From an uncultured Oligoflexia bacterium (GTDB lineage: Bacteria; Bdellovibrionota; Bacteriovoracia; Bacteriovoracales; Bacteriovoracaceae): 44,824 bases of DNA. The notes below the pieces were generated by a model. It did not search any database and was not told the DNA's origin. It saw only the letters and a list, made by a program, of their open reading frames with translations. Made by a program: the position numbers and the translations under genes. Location: the NCBI GenBank assembly GCA_937120495.1, contig CAKZJW010000083.1:1-44824 (forward strand), in the 5' to 3' direction. Every line of letters begins with the position of its first letter. Within the stretch, counting starts at the first letter, position 1. This document shows positions 1-8,209 of the stretch, piece by piece.

Positions 1-3000
1 GGCTCCGCTCGAGGCTTCTGCCAAGGATCAGATCCGCATCACCATCATTGTCAAGATCCGCAAAAATCGCCGAGGTACAACAGGCCCTTACATTCAAACC
101 ATACTTACTCGCCTGCTCGGTGAATTTCTTACCTCCCTCGTTTACCCAGAGTTGGCAAGGTGCCCAGAGTGAGGTGACAAAAAGATCGTCCCATCCGTCT
201 TGATTAATATCCACCACGGATACAGACGGGTGCTGGTATCCTGATTCCGGCTGAAAATAGGGGCCGTATTCCAGTTTCGGCAGAATCGTTTCGTTTGTTT
301 TGATGAACTCAGTGAGTTTCTCCTCATGAAAACTCCGAGTTGCGAGCTGGAGATCCTTTGAACTGAATAGTTCCGCCATGCGGTTCTTGAACATCAGTTG
401 CTTACTGCGCATAGCAGTCATGCTCTTGGTGTGCCAGGTCTTGATTTTCCAGCTATCGCCGGATTTGACCCAGTCTACTGCTACCTTGCCCTTCAGGCTG
501 ACTTGGCTGTTGTTTTTATCCACTCCTTTGGCTCCAAACTTGAGCACGGATTTGAGCAGTTTGCCATCATCCGATTTTCCTGAGACAAAACCAAACGAGG
601 CATGCGTCACCTCCTTGAAAGACCCCAATATGTCACTCCACACGCCCGTTTTTTCCGCTTCTCCAATGGTCAATCTCTTGTTCTCCCCCACTGGCCATTT
701 TGTCTTGGAAATTCCATGAGAAGAAATCACCACCTTCCCCAGAGGCTCAGAAGCAGACAAGTCGATTAGATCAACTTCATCGGCGAACAGTGCTCGGCTA
801 TCAGGCCCGATTAGAGCCTTGTTTTTGATAGCACCGGCTATTCGCCTGGCCAGAGTTGTCACCTCCAAGACAGCCTCCTCATCGCGCACTAATTCCTGAA
901 TTGCCTTCTTCTGTTCATCCTCATCAATATCCTCTAGATCTATTTTATAAATCTTAGACATTAGATGGCCTCTGGTTCTAGTCACAGCATGGCTTAGAAT
1001 CTCTATATAATAATTTAAACCTTCTTTGTGACCAAAGCGTAGATCTTTTTTATTGGCAATTGTAATTTCCATACCAGTATCTGTTTTTCGAAGCATAACT
1101 GATTTGAGCATTGCTGTGTTGTTTTCAGAACCTAGTGAGATTGTTGCTCCAGGAACATTAGGAACAGGAATTGGAGCCGTAATATTTCCTGCAAGTCTTA
1201 AAGTGTCATTAATAATAAATGTTTCATTTGCAGCGAACTCTTTTACAAAACTTTTTATCGACTTTGATCTTGTATCACTGATTTGTGTCGTACATAACTC
1301 GTCTCTATTTATAACTACCATTAATATCGTATTTGCAGATACTCCTGATTCAATTAACTCACTTCTAAGGGCAAGAGCTTGCTTTTTTCCATCTTCCCAG
1401 GCTTTGTCGTATTTTACATAATAAACTTCACTGTCACCTAATTGAGTTTTTTCGTAAAAAGCTTTCTTTGCAATTGAGCATTCATATTCATCTTTAATAA
1501 TATTTCCAAGTCGCTTCATAACTCTTGGAATAAGCAGCTTCTTGATATGTTGTTTTGAAGCAGTTGTTAAGTCTGGCATTGCTCTTACGTGAACAAAACT
1601 TCTATTAAAGCTAACATTCGCAACAAGGTTTGGTAGGACTCTATTGCTGACACCTGTAAGGCTTGTGAAGACCCCAAGACTTGCTTCTGCACCGATTGAG
1701 TCAACAAGCTGAATAGGTGCATTACTTCCAAGATATTGACCAAAGACAATTTTTCTATTCGCAAAAACTCTACCAGAGGCCAGAGGACTCGAGAATGCCT
1801 TTATAGGTAGCACTCCATCCGATGAAGGATTATTTTGTCTGAATTCACTTATTTGACCTTGTACATCTTGCGCAGCATCTTGTGTATAAAGACCGGGTAC
1901 AAACTTTTCTATAGCGGTGTCTAATAATTTACTAAGGCCAGAGTAGATGATTTGAGTTTTAAATAGTCTGAAAATTTCAGAAAATCTATAAGGATTATCG
2001 GGATCTTTTTCATAAAAATCTACTACATAATCAGAATAGTTTCCTTTCATAAGTCGTCCACCAACAATATTACCTTGAGTTAATAGATTGTTAATAGAGT
2101 AGGGTGTGTCGAGTTTAAAATATTGAGCAAGTGTATTTATTCTTGAAAGAAGTTTCTCAAGAATAATTGCTTCAATATCTTTTGGGTATGATGATCCTTT
2201 AAGTGCATTTTTTATTTCAGCTCTAGAGAGCTTGTTAAGCTTTGTTAGAATCCATTTAATATCATCATAGCTTGTGTGTTTAAATTCACCAGCGTAGGGG
2301 TGATTTAGACTTAAATTATTATTGAATGAGCTACCAACTTTCCACTTTATATCATTAATCTTTTGAGGAAAGTCTGTAAGTGCATAAATGGCAATTAGAG
2401 ACCTAAAGGTTCTTCTATCGATCTGGCGAGCTCTTACCATCACTGGAAGATGGATATTTACATTCTTAAGCTCTGCTGGCTCAAGAGTAAAACCCTTGAG
2501 TATGAGCTTTGTCTTACCAATTTTTTTAATAAACCATTTATCTCTTTTAGTAAGAGTTTCTTCTCCAACTAGATCTATGAATTCACTTCTTTGAGAATCA
2601 TTATCAAACTTGAGGGTCATTTTTTTATAATACTTTGGAACATCTAGGTCATAGCCAAGGAGCCTTAGCAGCGACGCTCTTAATACGTTTGTGTGATTAT
2701 CTAAACTTGCTGTTATAACAAATTGTCTATTTGTTTTTGGGTCTTGAACTTGAGCTCTAAAGATCTCACGTGGTGAGGCTTTAAAGTTTTTAAACTTTAA
2801 GGAAGCTTTCTTTGGAAAGTTTAAAGTAGAGTAGTTATTAGTGGCGTGTTTTTTGTTTTGCCAAAGTTGACTTGAATATGGATTTAATTTAAATATTTCG
2901 ACACCTGATCGCTTTAACTCAAAAGCCTCATTTTCATCGATTCTATTTCCCTGATAAACGAGATCACTTGCAGGCATTTTTGATAGATCGCTTTGATCAA

Positions 3001-3079
3001 GCGAAACATTTAGCTTTCCAGCAAAGGCACAAGTACTAAGCACCAAGGTTAATATAAGTGTTATAGGGGTAAAAAACAT
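1..3079 (-). CDS. Large secreted protein of unknown family, continuing in frame into an FG-GAP/VCBS-type segment; partial at the left edge
   Basis: The frame runs without a stop from the ATG at 3079 (the preceding in-frame codon region contains TGA) off the left edge, about 1026 codons. The N-terminus is a Sec signal peptide ending AFA. Residues ~140-525 and ~630-720 match the protein at 24298-28023 segment by segment, for example IYALTDF against PYALTEF, QYLGSNAPIQLVDSIGA against SYLGTDNIIQLVDTVGA, and FNRSFVHV against LNRTYSHV, so the two are paralogues. Left of about position 900 the resemblance stops and base composition jumps from roughly one-third to about one-half G+C. The remaining ~300 residues contain DINQDGWDDLFVTSLW and ADLDNDGDADLILG, calcium-binding FG-GAP/VCBS (ASPIC/UnbV-like) repeats more typical of Planctomycetes or Verrucomicrobia. 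The frame is real on both sides; whether they belong together is doubtful. Function is unknown. Confidence 0.7.
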   Translation of the reverse strand, partial: MFFTPITLILTLVLSTCAFAGKLNVSLDQSDLSKMPASDLVYQGNRIDENEAFELKRSGVEIFKLNPYSSQLWQNKKHATNNYSTLNFPKKASLKFKNFKASPREIFRAQVQDPKTNRQFVITASLDNHTNVLRASLLRLLGYDLDVPKYYKKMTLKFDNDSQRSEFIDLVGEETLTKRDKWFIKKIGKTKLILKGFTLEPAELKNVNIHLPVMVRARQIDRRTFRSLIAIYALTDFPQKINDIKWKVGSSFNNNLSLNHPYAGEFKHTSYDDIKWILTKLNKLSRAEIKNALKGSSYPKDIEAIILEKLLSRINTLAQYFKLDTPYSINNLLTQGNIVGGRLMKGNYSDYVVDFYEKDPDNPYRFSEIFRLFKTQIIYSGLSKLLDTAIEKFVPGLYTQDAAQDVQGQISEFRQNNPSSDGVLPIKAFSSPLASGRVFANRKIVFGQYLGSNAPIQLVDSIGAEASLGVFTSLTGVSNRVLPNLVANVSFNRSFVHVRAMPDLTTASKQHIKKLLIPRVMKRLGNIIKDEYECSIAKKAFYEKTQLGDSEVYYVKYDKAWEDGKKQALALRSELIESGVSANTILMVVINRDELCTTQISDTRSKSIKSFVKEFAANETFIINDTLRLAGNITAPIPVPNVPGATISLGSENNTAMLKSVMLRKTDTGMEITIANKKDLRFGHKEGLNYYIEILSHAVTRTRGHLMSKIYKIDLEDIDEDEQKKAIQELVRDEEAVLEVTTLARRIAGAIKNKALIGPDSRALFADEVDLIDLSASEPLGKVVISSHGISKTKWPVGENKRLTIGEAEKTGVWSDILGSFKEVTHASFGFVSGKSDDGKLLKSVLKFGAKGVDKNNSQVSLKGKVAVDWVKSGDSWKIKTWHTKSMTAMRSKQLMFKNRMAELFSSKDLQLATRSFHEEKLTEFIKTNETILPKLEYGPYFQPESGYQHPSVSVVDINQDGWDDLFVTSLWAPCQLWVNEGGKKFTEQASKYGLNVRACCTSAIFADLDNDGDADLILGRSLERS
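880..945. other. Composition break inside the open frame: probable chimeric contig join or foreign fusion point
   Basis: Rows counted by hand give about 45-57% G+C at 1-60, 721-780 and 841-900, but about 32-35% at 901-1020 and similarly low values through the rest of the window. The protein stays in frame, but codon choice changes: the left side uses codons such as GTG, CGC, GAG and CTG freely, the right side is AT-ending. Homology to the paralogue at 24298 also ends here. The exact join cannot be placed better than a few dozen bases. Confidence 0.6.
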
Positions 3080-3170
3080 AGATGCACCATATCATTACAT
3101 ATGAAGCTTAGGTGAAATTGAGCTTAAAAAAGTAAAAATTACAAAATTATAGAAATAGCTAAGTTGTTGA

Positions 3171-3196
3171 AATAAAAAGCCTCACATTCGTGAGGC
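3171..3196 (-). terminator. Intrinsic terminator of the barrel-protein gene at 3225-4250
   Basis: A perfect 7-bp stem (3179-3185 with 3190-3196, GCCTCAC/GTGAGGC) with a 4-base loop is followed on the minus strand by TTTTTATT. It lies 29 bases after the stop codon of the upstream gene and before the start of the 1-3079 gene. Confidence 0.9.
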
Positions 3197-3224
3197 CTAT
3201 TTAGTATGAAATGTTTTGTTTTTA

Positions 3225-4250
3225 TTACCAGTTAATCTTAAATCCGGCATTTGCTCCAAGAAGATCATTTCCTAGACCCTTGTTTGCATGAATATAGATC
3301 TTAAACACTGGTAGGTTAAATTGAGCACCTAAAAATGCTCTAAAGTTAGTCGCCTCACCAGTTCCGTCCCCTGATTCATTTGCATTAATTGATGCCGTAT
3401 AAGTTGTAGCATCACCAGTTACAGTACCATCAGCATTTAAATCAACATCAGTTTTAGCAATCGTGTAGTCAAAACCAGCTCCCGCATAAAAAGTTAAAAT
3501 ATATAGTAGTCTTATATTAGTTGAAATTTCTACTGGGATCGAAGTAGAGCTAGAGTCAATTGAGAATCTTGCGTGAGCATTGCTGAATGTTGCACTTGCA
3601 CCACCACCAGCATTTGTTTCTACAGTCTCATCATCAAAGCTTTGAGTCGCATCGAGCTCCATTGAGTTTCTCATAAAACCTGTGTGAATTTGAACTCCAC
3701 CCCATGAAACCATATGGCCTGGAACAATTGATTTCTCCTCTAAAAATCTCCATCTAAAGTGAAGACCGAAAGACTTAAGATCACCTTTCATATTTAGATC
3801 ATCTTTATCTTGATCAACTGAGTAACTCATAAAACTCATAAATACATCGATATCTTCAAGATCTACACCAGCAATTCGTTTTACAGGTAATACCCCAAGA
3901 TTTACACCAATCGATACAGCAGCACCAAGTCCAATTCCTTCTGCATCTTCAGGCTCTGATACATCACCTTGAGCTGCTAAACCACCGGTAGCTTTAATTG
4001 AGAATAGATCAAAACTATCAGCATATTCAGAACTCATTCCTTTTGTCGCAAAAGAAGTAGAGTTAGAGATACCATCTCCGTATTTATCTATAGATATATC
4101 TGGTAGGTCTTCATTAACTTTATCTCTGATCTCTTGAGTAAGCGAAGCACATGCTGCACCAGAGTTTCCACAGTTCTCAGTTACGGTAACTTCGATCGCT
4201 GAAGCGGCCATTGGCACTGTAAGCATTAATCCAAATAATAGTTTTCTCAT
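3225..4250 (-). CDS. Outer-membrane beta-barrel-like secreted protein
   Basis: 341 residues with a Sec signal peptide (MRKLLFGLMLTVPMAASA, cleavage before IEV) and a minus-strand AAAGGA ribosome site just upstream of the ATG. After a short cysteine-containing N-terminal stretch (C27, C34) the chain alternates polar and hydrophobic residues. It has glycine-rich segments (GIGLGAAVSIGVNLG, FYAGAGFDYTIA) and ends in FKINW, an aromatic C-terminus as expected for BAM-assembled barrels. A role as a surface or outer-membrane protein follows from these features; no specific family is claimed, although Lsa36-type surface proteins have a comparable layout. It is a single gene with its own terminator, divergent from the helicase gene. 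Confidence 0.7.
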   Translation of the reverse strand: MRKLLFGLMLTVPMAASAIEVTVTENCGNSGAACASLTQEIRDKVNEDLPDISIDKYGDGISNSTSFATKGMSSEYADSFDLFSIKATGGLAAQGDVSEPEDAEGIGLGAAVSIGVNLGVLPVKRIAGVDLEDIDVFMSFMSYSVDQDKDDLNMKGDLKSFGLHFRWRFLEEKSIVPGHMVSWGGVQIHTGFMRNSMELDATQSFDDETVETNAGGGASATFSNAHARFSIDSSSTSIPVEISTNIRLLYILTFYAGAGFDYTIAKTDVDLNADGTVTGDATTYTASINANESGDGTGEATNFRAFLGAQFNLPVFKIYIHANKGLGNDLLGANAGFKINW

Positions 4251-4377
4251 TCTTTTGTCCTTTTTTAAGAATAATATAGAAAAGTTTACTTTAGATATTC
4301 TAGGTTAATTTGAATATTTATCAATCTGACAAACCTTGCCCAAAGCCTGTAATTCTTTAATAATAGCAATCTTTAGC

Positions 4378-4426
4378 TTGAATTAAGGTTTGTTTCCTAT
4401 ATATTGGCGTAGCAATCTACTAAGGA
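4378..4426 (+). promoter_or_regulatory. Sigma-70-like promoter and ribosome site of the DEAD-box helicase gene
   Basis: TTGAAT (4378-4383), a 16-base spacer and TATATT (4400-4405) form a good promoter. AAGGA at 4422-4426 sits six bases before the ATG. Unlike several neighbours, this gene has a conventional leader. Confidence 0.6.
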
Positions 4427-4432
4427 ATTTAT

Positions 4433-5692
4433 ATGAGCAAGCATCCATTTGAAAAACTGGGAATAGACGAGGATTTTAATCCATATTACAAAGAGCATGA
4501 GATCAAAGAGCCCAATGAGGTTCAGAAGAAAATCATACCAAAAATTATGGAAGAAAAATCTGTTTTATGTGTGGCCCAAACTGGGACTGGGAAAACTCTC
4601 TCGTATGCACTTCCAATAAGTGAACTTATAAAGTTGATTGAAGATGAAGAGGGTTTAAGTAGAAAAAAATCTAAACCTTACGCTGTAATCGTTGCTCCAA
4701 CAAAAGAGCTTGTTGTTCAAATAGAACAAGTGTTTAAGGACATCTCTCATCATGTGAAACTTAGAATTAGATCTTTAATTGGTGGGCAAAGAAATCGCAT
4801 GACGAAATCTCTAAAAGATCAGTCTTATGAAATTCTAGTTGCGACACCAAATAAACTTTTAAAATTAATTAAAAATAAAGAAGTTCATTTTTCTGATTTG
4901 AAATATTTAATTTTTGATGAAGCCGATACTTTATTTGATATGGGATTTAAAAAAGATGTGGAAGGGCTTTTACATAACGTAAAGTATGATAACACTGCAA
5001 TCCACTTGTTCTCAGCAACTCTTCCTCAAAGTGTTGAAGATTTTCTAATCACTCACTTTAAAAAGAAAGAACTTCAAAAAATTACATTTGATGAATCTCA
5101 TAAAGTTCAAGGTAAAATCGATACATTTAATATTTATGTTTCACCAAAAGAGAAACTTGGAATGGTTAAGGCTTTTATTGAGAGAACGGCGAGTGGACGT
5201 GGAATCATTTTTGCCAATCAAAAAAATCATGTTGAAGAAATCGATGCTTTTATAAAAAAAGAAATTCCAACTTTAAAATACAAAATCCTTCACGGAGATC
5301 TTGCTCAAAAAGATAGACTTGCGGCTCATAAATCTTTTGTCGATAAGAAAATTCAAATTCTTATTGCAACAGATGTTGCTGCCCGTGGAATTGATATTAA
5401 AGATCTGAAATGGGTTTTTAATTATTCACTTCCTAGATCTGCTGAATTTTATCTTCATAGGTCTGGACGTGTGGCCAGAGCTGGTAAAAAAGGAAGTGTA
5501 TACAATCTAGTAACTCACTTTGACTCAAAGATGATCGGCTTTATTAATGAAGCGATTAAAGGGCAATCTAATCTTGATCTAGAGTTTATCTCTCAAGACA
5601 TAATTAAGAATAAAGTTGATAAGAGAAAGAAAAAGGTCGCTAAGAAGACAAAGACTAAACGTGTTAAAATAACTAAAAGAACACGTATGTAG
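4433..5692 (+). CDS. DEAD-box ATP-dependent RNA helicase
   Basis: 419 residues with the complete DEAD-box core: Q-motif region near residues 5-36, Walker A AQTGTGKT (48-55), PTKEL (89-93, normally PTREL), TPNKL (138-142), DEAD (162-165), SAT (194-196), HGDL (287-290), ATDVAARGIDI (312-322) and HRSGRVAR (342-349). A lysine/arginine-rich tail (about residues 388-419) should bind RNA. Such proteins unwind short RNA duplexes in the cytoplasm during ribosome assembly, mRNA decay or cold adaptation. The closest named group is probably RhlE-like, but the paralogue cannot be assigned from sequence alone. Ribosome site AAGGA and an upstream promoter support this start. The next gene has its own promoter. 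Confidence 0.95.
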   Translation: MSKHPFEKLGIDEDFNPYYKEHEIKEPNEVQKKIIPKIMEEKSVLCVAQTGTGKTLSYALPISELIKLIEDEEGLSRKKSKPYAVIVAPTKELVVQIEQVFKDISHHVKLRIRSLIGGQRNRMTKSLKDQSYEILVATPNKLLKLIKNKEVHFSDLKYLIFDEADTLFDMGFKKDVEGLLHNVKYDNTAIHLFSATLPQSVEDFLITHFKKKELQKITFDESHKVQGKIDTFNIYVSPKEKLGMVKAFIERTASGRGIIFANQKNHVEEIDAFIKKEIPTLKYKILHGDLAQKDRLAAHKSFVDKKIQILIATDVAARGIDIKDLKWVFNYSLPRSAEFYLHRSGRVARAGKKGSVYNLVTHFDSKMIGFINEAIKGQSNLDLEFISQDIIKNKVDKRKKKVAKKTKTKRVKITKRTRM

Positions 5693-5696
5693 TTTC

Positions 5697-5731
5697 TTGC
5701 AGATTATTTATAAATTTCATATACTCCACAG
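5697..5731 (+). promoter_or_regulatory. Promoter placed for a leaderless mRNA of the epimerase gene
   Basis: TTGCAG (5697-5702), a 17-base spacer and TATACT (5720-5725) lie in the gap after the helicase gene. The -10 box ends six bases before the ATG at 5732 and no Shine-Dalgarno sequence is present, so transcription should start at or next to the start codon. Confidence 0.6.
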
Positions 5732-6604
5732 ATGAAAATTTTAATTTCCGGTGGAACTGGGTTTGTTGGTAAAGCATTAGTTAAACAGTTAAGTGAGTCT
5801 CATGAAGTAATCCTGCTTTCTCGAGACCCAAGTAAGTATCAAGATACATTTAATGAAAATGTGAAGTTTCTTCAATGGGATGACTTCTATCAAGAGTTTG
5901 ATCTAAAGCCTTTTGGTAAAATCGATGCAGTAGTTAATCTTATTGGTGAAAACATTGCTTCAAAGCGTTGGAGTAATGAACAAAAAAAGCTTCTTTTTAA
6001 CTCTCGTGTTGATGCCACTAAAACAATTTTAAAATCAATTAAAAGCTCTCAAGACAAAGTAGACACATTTGTTTCAACATCAGCTGTCGGAATTTATGCC
6101 GATGGATTTTTAAAAAAAGTTTGTGAGTCGTGGGAGAGTGCCGTAGTTGAGTTTGGTTCTGATATCATTTCAAGGTCCTGTATTTTAAGAGTAGGGATGG
6201 TTTTAGGTAAAGGCGGAGCAATGCAGAGAATGCTGCCACTTTTTAAACTCGGTCTTGGTGGAAAACTCGGTCATGGAAAACAGTATACGTCTTGGATTCA
6301 TATTACCGATCTTGTAAATATTTACGAGTCAGCCCTTATAAACCCAAAGTTAAATGGTGCTATTAACGCAGTATCCCCATTCTGTGTTGACAATAGTGAG
6401 TTCACACAAGTTTTAGCAAAGATCCTAAGAAAACCGAGTCGATTTACAGTACCGAGCTTTGCACTGAAGCTTGCTCTTGGAGAAATGTCTACTTTAATGA
6501 TTGATAGTGTCAAAGTTGAGCCTAAAAGCCTTCAAGAAGAAAACTTTCATTATCTCTATCCAACTATAGAGCTTGCCCTTAAAGAGGTTGTCTCTAAAGA
6601 ATGA
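5732..6604 (+). CDS. TIGR01777-family NAD(P)-dependent epimerase/dehydratase-like protein
   Basis: 290 residues, usual for the family. A Rossmann nucleotide-binding motif GGTGFVG occupies residues 7-13. Downstream are VNLIGENIASKRW and STSAVGIYA, typical of the SDR-like TIGR01777 (E. coli YfcH-like) proteins. The C-terminal ~50 residues match the position of the DUF1731 domain that closes this family. The E. coli member is sometimes linked to cell division, but substrate and role are not established. The usual SDR YxxxK pair is not evident, as is common in this family. It starts without a ribosome site directly behind a promoter. Confidence 0.9.
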   Translation: MKILISGGTGFVGKALVKQLSESHEVILLSRDPSKYQDTFNENVKFLQWDDFYQEFDLKPFGKIDAVVNLIGENIASKRWSNEQKKLLFNSRVDATKTILKSIKSSQDKVDTFVSTSAVGIYADGFLKKVCESWESAVVEFGSDIISRSCILRVGMVLGKGGAMQRMLPLFKLGLGGKLGHGKQYTSWIHITDLVNIYESALINPKLNGAINAVSPFCVDNSEFTQVLAKILRKPSRFTVPSFALKLALGEMSTLMIDSVKVEPKSLQEENFHYLYPTIELALKEVVSKE

Positions 6605-6621
6605 TTTGATACAATATTTGT
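6588..6621 (+). promoter_or_regulatory. Promoter placed for a leaderless mRNA of the small lipoprotein gene
   Basis: TTGTCT (6588-6593), a 16-base spacer and TACAAT (6610-6615) overlap the end of the epimerase gene. The -10 box is six bases from the ATG at 6622 and there is no Shine-Dalgarno sequence. Confidence 0.55.
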
Positions 6622-6993
6622 ATGCTTAAATATATCTGTCTATTTTTCTTGATACTTTCATGTAATGAAAAAATGAAGCCAAACTTTTCTAAAGATCAAA
6701 TGCTGTCTATGGCCCGCAAGGGAGACCCTACAATGACAATTAAGGTTGGATCTATTGATAAGGCTTTGGTTGATTGTCACGATTATAAGTTTAAATGTCG
6801 AATTGGCTTTTTAGTTGTGATTAAAGGCTTAGAGATGAAGGCGCTTTATTATGAATCTCAAAAAGATTCTATTCAGTCTTCAAAAAGATTAAAAGCATAT
6901 AGAGCAAGAAATTGGGTTTTCGAAGACGTAGCAGGTGAACCTATTTTAGAGAGATTTGTAGTAGAGCATTTAAAAGCACATAAAGAGTTTTAA
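6622..6993 (+). CDS. Small putative lipoprotein of unknown function
   Basis: 123 residues. The N-terminus MLKYICLFFLILSC is a lipoprotein signal peptide with the acylated cysteine predicted at C14. The mature part is charged, with two further cysteines (sequence DCHDYKFKC) that could form a disulphide in the periplasm. No family is recognised. It lies 17 bases after the epimerase gene and 15 before the MscS channel gene, which has its own ribosome site, so it may be cotranscribed with the channel. Confidence 0.7.
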   Translation: MLKYICLFFLILSCNEKMKPNFSKDQMLSMARKGDPTMTIKVGSIDKALVDCHDYKFKCRIGFLVVIKGLEMKALYYESQKDSIQSSKRLKAYRARNWVFEDVAGEPILERFVVEHLKAHKEF

Positions 6994-7008
6994 CATAAGG
7001 AGAGATTT

Positions 7009-7833
7009 ATGGATTTTAATCCCGAGAGTTACGCTGATAAAGCGCTAGATTTAGTTGCAGTTTATGGACCTAAGATTATTTTTGCAATTGCAACTTTAGT
7101 TATTGGTTCTTGGCTAATTAAGTCGGCAGCAAAAGTACTAGATAAGGCACTTGCTAAAAAAGAATTTGATTCAACACTAAGACCATATTTAGTTGGTATT
7201 TTTGGGATGCTTTTAAAAGTTGTTCTTTATATTAGTGTGATTGATCTTCTAGGAGTTAAAACAACATCATTTGTTGCTGTTTTAGGTGCAGCTGGTTTAG
7301 CTGTTGGTATGGCACTTCAAGGAAGCTTAGGAAATTTTGCTGGAAGTGTTCTTCTTCTAATTTTCAAGCCAATTCAAAAAGGTGATTTGATTGAAGCACA
7401 AGGAATTACTGGCGTTGTTGAATCAATCCAACCTTTTGTAACAGTTGTTCTTTCGCCAGATAATATTGTTCATTATATTCCAAATGGTGCCCTTGCTGGT
7501 GGACCAATTAAGAATTATTCAATCAATCAAGATAGAAGAGTAGATCTTACTTTTGGTATTGGTTATGGTGATGATATTGATGCAGCTAAAGCTGTATTTG
7601 AAAGAGTTGCAAACGAATGCCCTGATGCTCATAAAAATATGGGACCAGATGTTTTTGTTAGTGGACTAGGCGATAGCTCTGTGAACTTTGCAGTTAGACC
7701 TTATTGTTCTCCAGATAAGTATTGGGATGTTTATGCTTATATGCATGAGAATGTTAAAAAAGAATTAGATAAGGCCGGAATTAGTATTCCTTTCCCTCAA
7801 AGAGATGTTCATATATTTGAACAAAAGAATTAG
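7009..7833 (+). CDS. Small-conductance mechanosensitive channel, MscS family
   Basis: 274 residues, the length of a minimal MscS. Three hydrophobic segments lie at about residues 18-38, 58-82 and 86-118. The third contains the glycine/alanine-rich pore helix (VLGAAGLAVGMALQGSLGNF), followed by the family signature region with FKPIQKGDLIEAQG and YIPNGAL. The C-terminal half forms the cytoplasmic vestibule. MscS proteins open under membrane tension to release solutes after osmotic downshift. A strong AAGGAGAG ribosome site lies 6-7 bases before the ATG. It is the last gene of the plus-strand block; its likely terminator lies inside the opposing globin gene. Confidence 0.96.
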   Translation: MDFNPESYADKALDLVAVYGPKIIFAIATLVIGSWLIKSAAKVLDKALAKKEFDSTLRPYLVGIFGMLLKVVLYISVIDLLGVKTTSFVAVLGAAGLAVGMALQGSLGNFAGSVLLLIFKPIQKGDLIEAQGITGVVESIQPFVTVVLSPDNIVHYIPNGALAGGPIKNYSINQDRRVDLTFGIGYGDDIDAAKAVFERVANECPDAHKNMGPDVFVSGLGDSSVNFAVRPYCSPDKYWDVYAYMHENVKKELDKAGISIPFPQRDVHIFEQKN

Positions 7834-7840
7834 ATAAAGA

Positions 7841-8209
7841 TTAACAAAGAACTAAAAGACGTTTTTTAAATATTTTGATCTTCTCTACCCATAGATCTTT
7901 TTGGGTAGGGGAGATTTTTTTTTGTAAAATAAATTCATCTAGAGAATCATGAAATAAAACTTCCCAACGATTAACTTCTCCTGTTCTTATTTTTAGAGGT
8001 TTATGGGCCACAATAAGGTTAAAAGGAAGCTCTTCTTTAGCATCAATTTCACCTGTGAGCTGGAGTTGCCAAAAAGAAGCAATTCTAGGCAGGTGGGTAT
8101 CAAAATCGTGAATAACGCGAAAGTGATAACCAATAAGAATATCTCTTGTCGCTCTTTCATAAAAATGAGTAACAATTTCTAAAATAGTATTAAAGTGAAG
8201 TTCTTTCAT
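7841..8209 (-). CDS. Group III truncated haemoglobin-like protein
   Basis: 122 residues. The pattern matches trHb3 globins such as Campylobacter Ctb: HFYERATRD with a B10-type tyrosine (Y17), HLPRIASFWQLQLTG, a predicted proximal haem histidine in IVAHKPLKI (H69), and RWEVLFHDSLDE with the conserved tryptophan (W82). These proteins bind haem and oxygen or nitric oxide in the cytoplasm; the exact role varies. The start ATG shares its A with the stop of the upstream gene (TAATG at 8211-8207), so translation is probably coupled. The 3' end carries the opposing mscS terminator, which constrains its C-terminal coding sequence. Confidence 0.8.
   Translation of the reverse strand: MKELHFNTILEIVTHFYERATRDILIGYHFRVIHDFDTHLPRIASFWQLQLTGEIDAKEELPFNLIVAHKPLKIRTGEVNRWEVLFHDSLDEFILQKKISPTQKDLWVEKIKIFKKRLLVLC
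7878..7923 (+). terminator. Intrinsic terminator of mscS nested in the opposing globin gene
   Basis: A 13-bp stem with a few G-T pairs (7878-7890 with 7903-7915), a 12-base loop and a T tract through 7923 read on the plus strand. The structure starts 45 bases after the mscS stop and is entirely within the minus-strand coding sequence 7841-8209. Confidence 0.75.

Noticed and set aside
378..719. Plus-strand open frames of 61-122 codons between 142 and 2594
   Set aside because: They lie opposite the continuous minus-strand frame 1-3079, have no ribosome sites, and their translations look like reverse-strand shadows.
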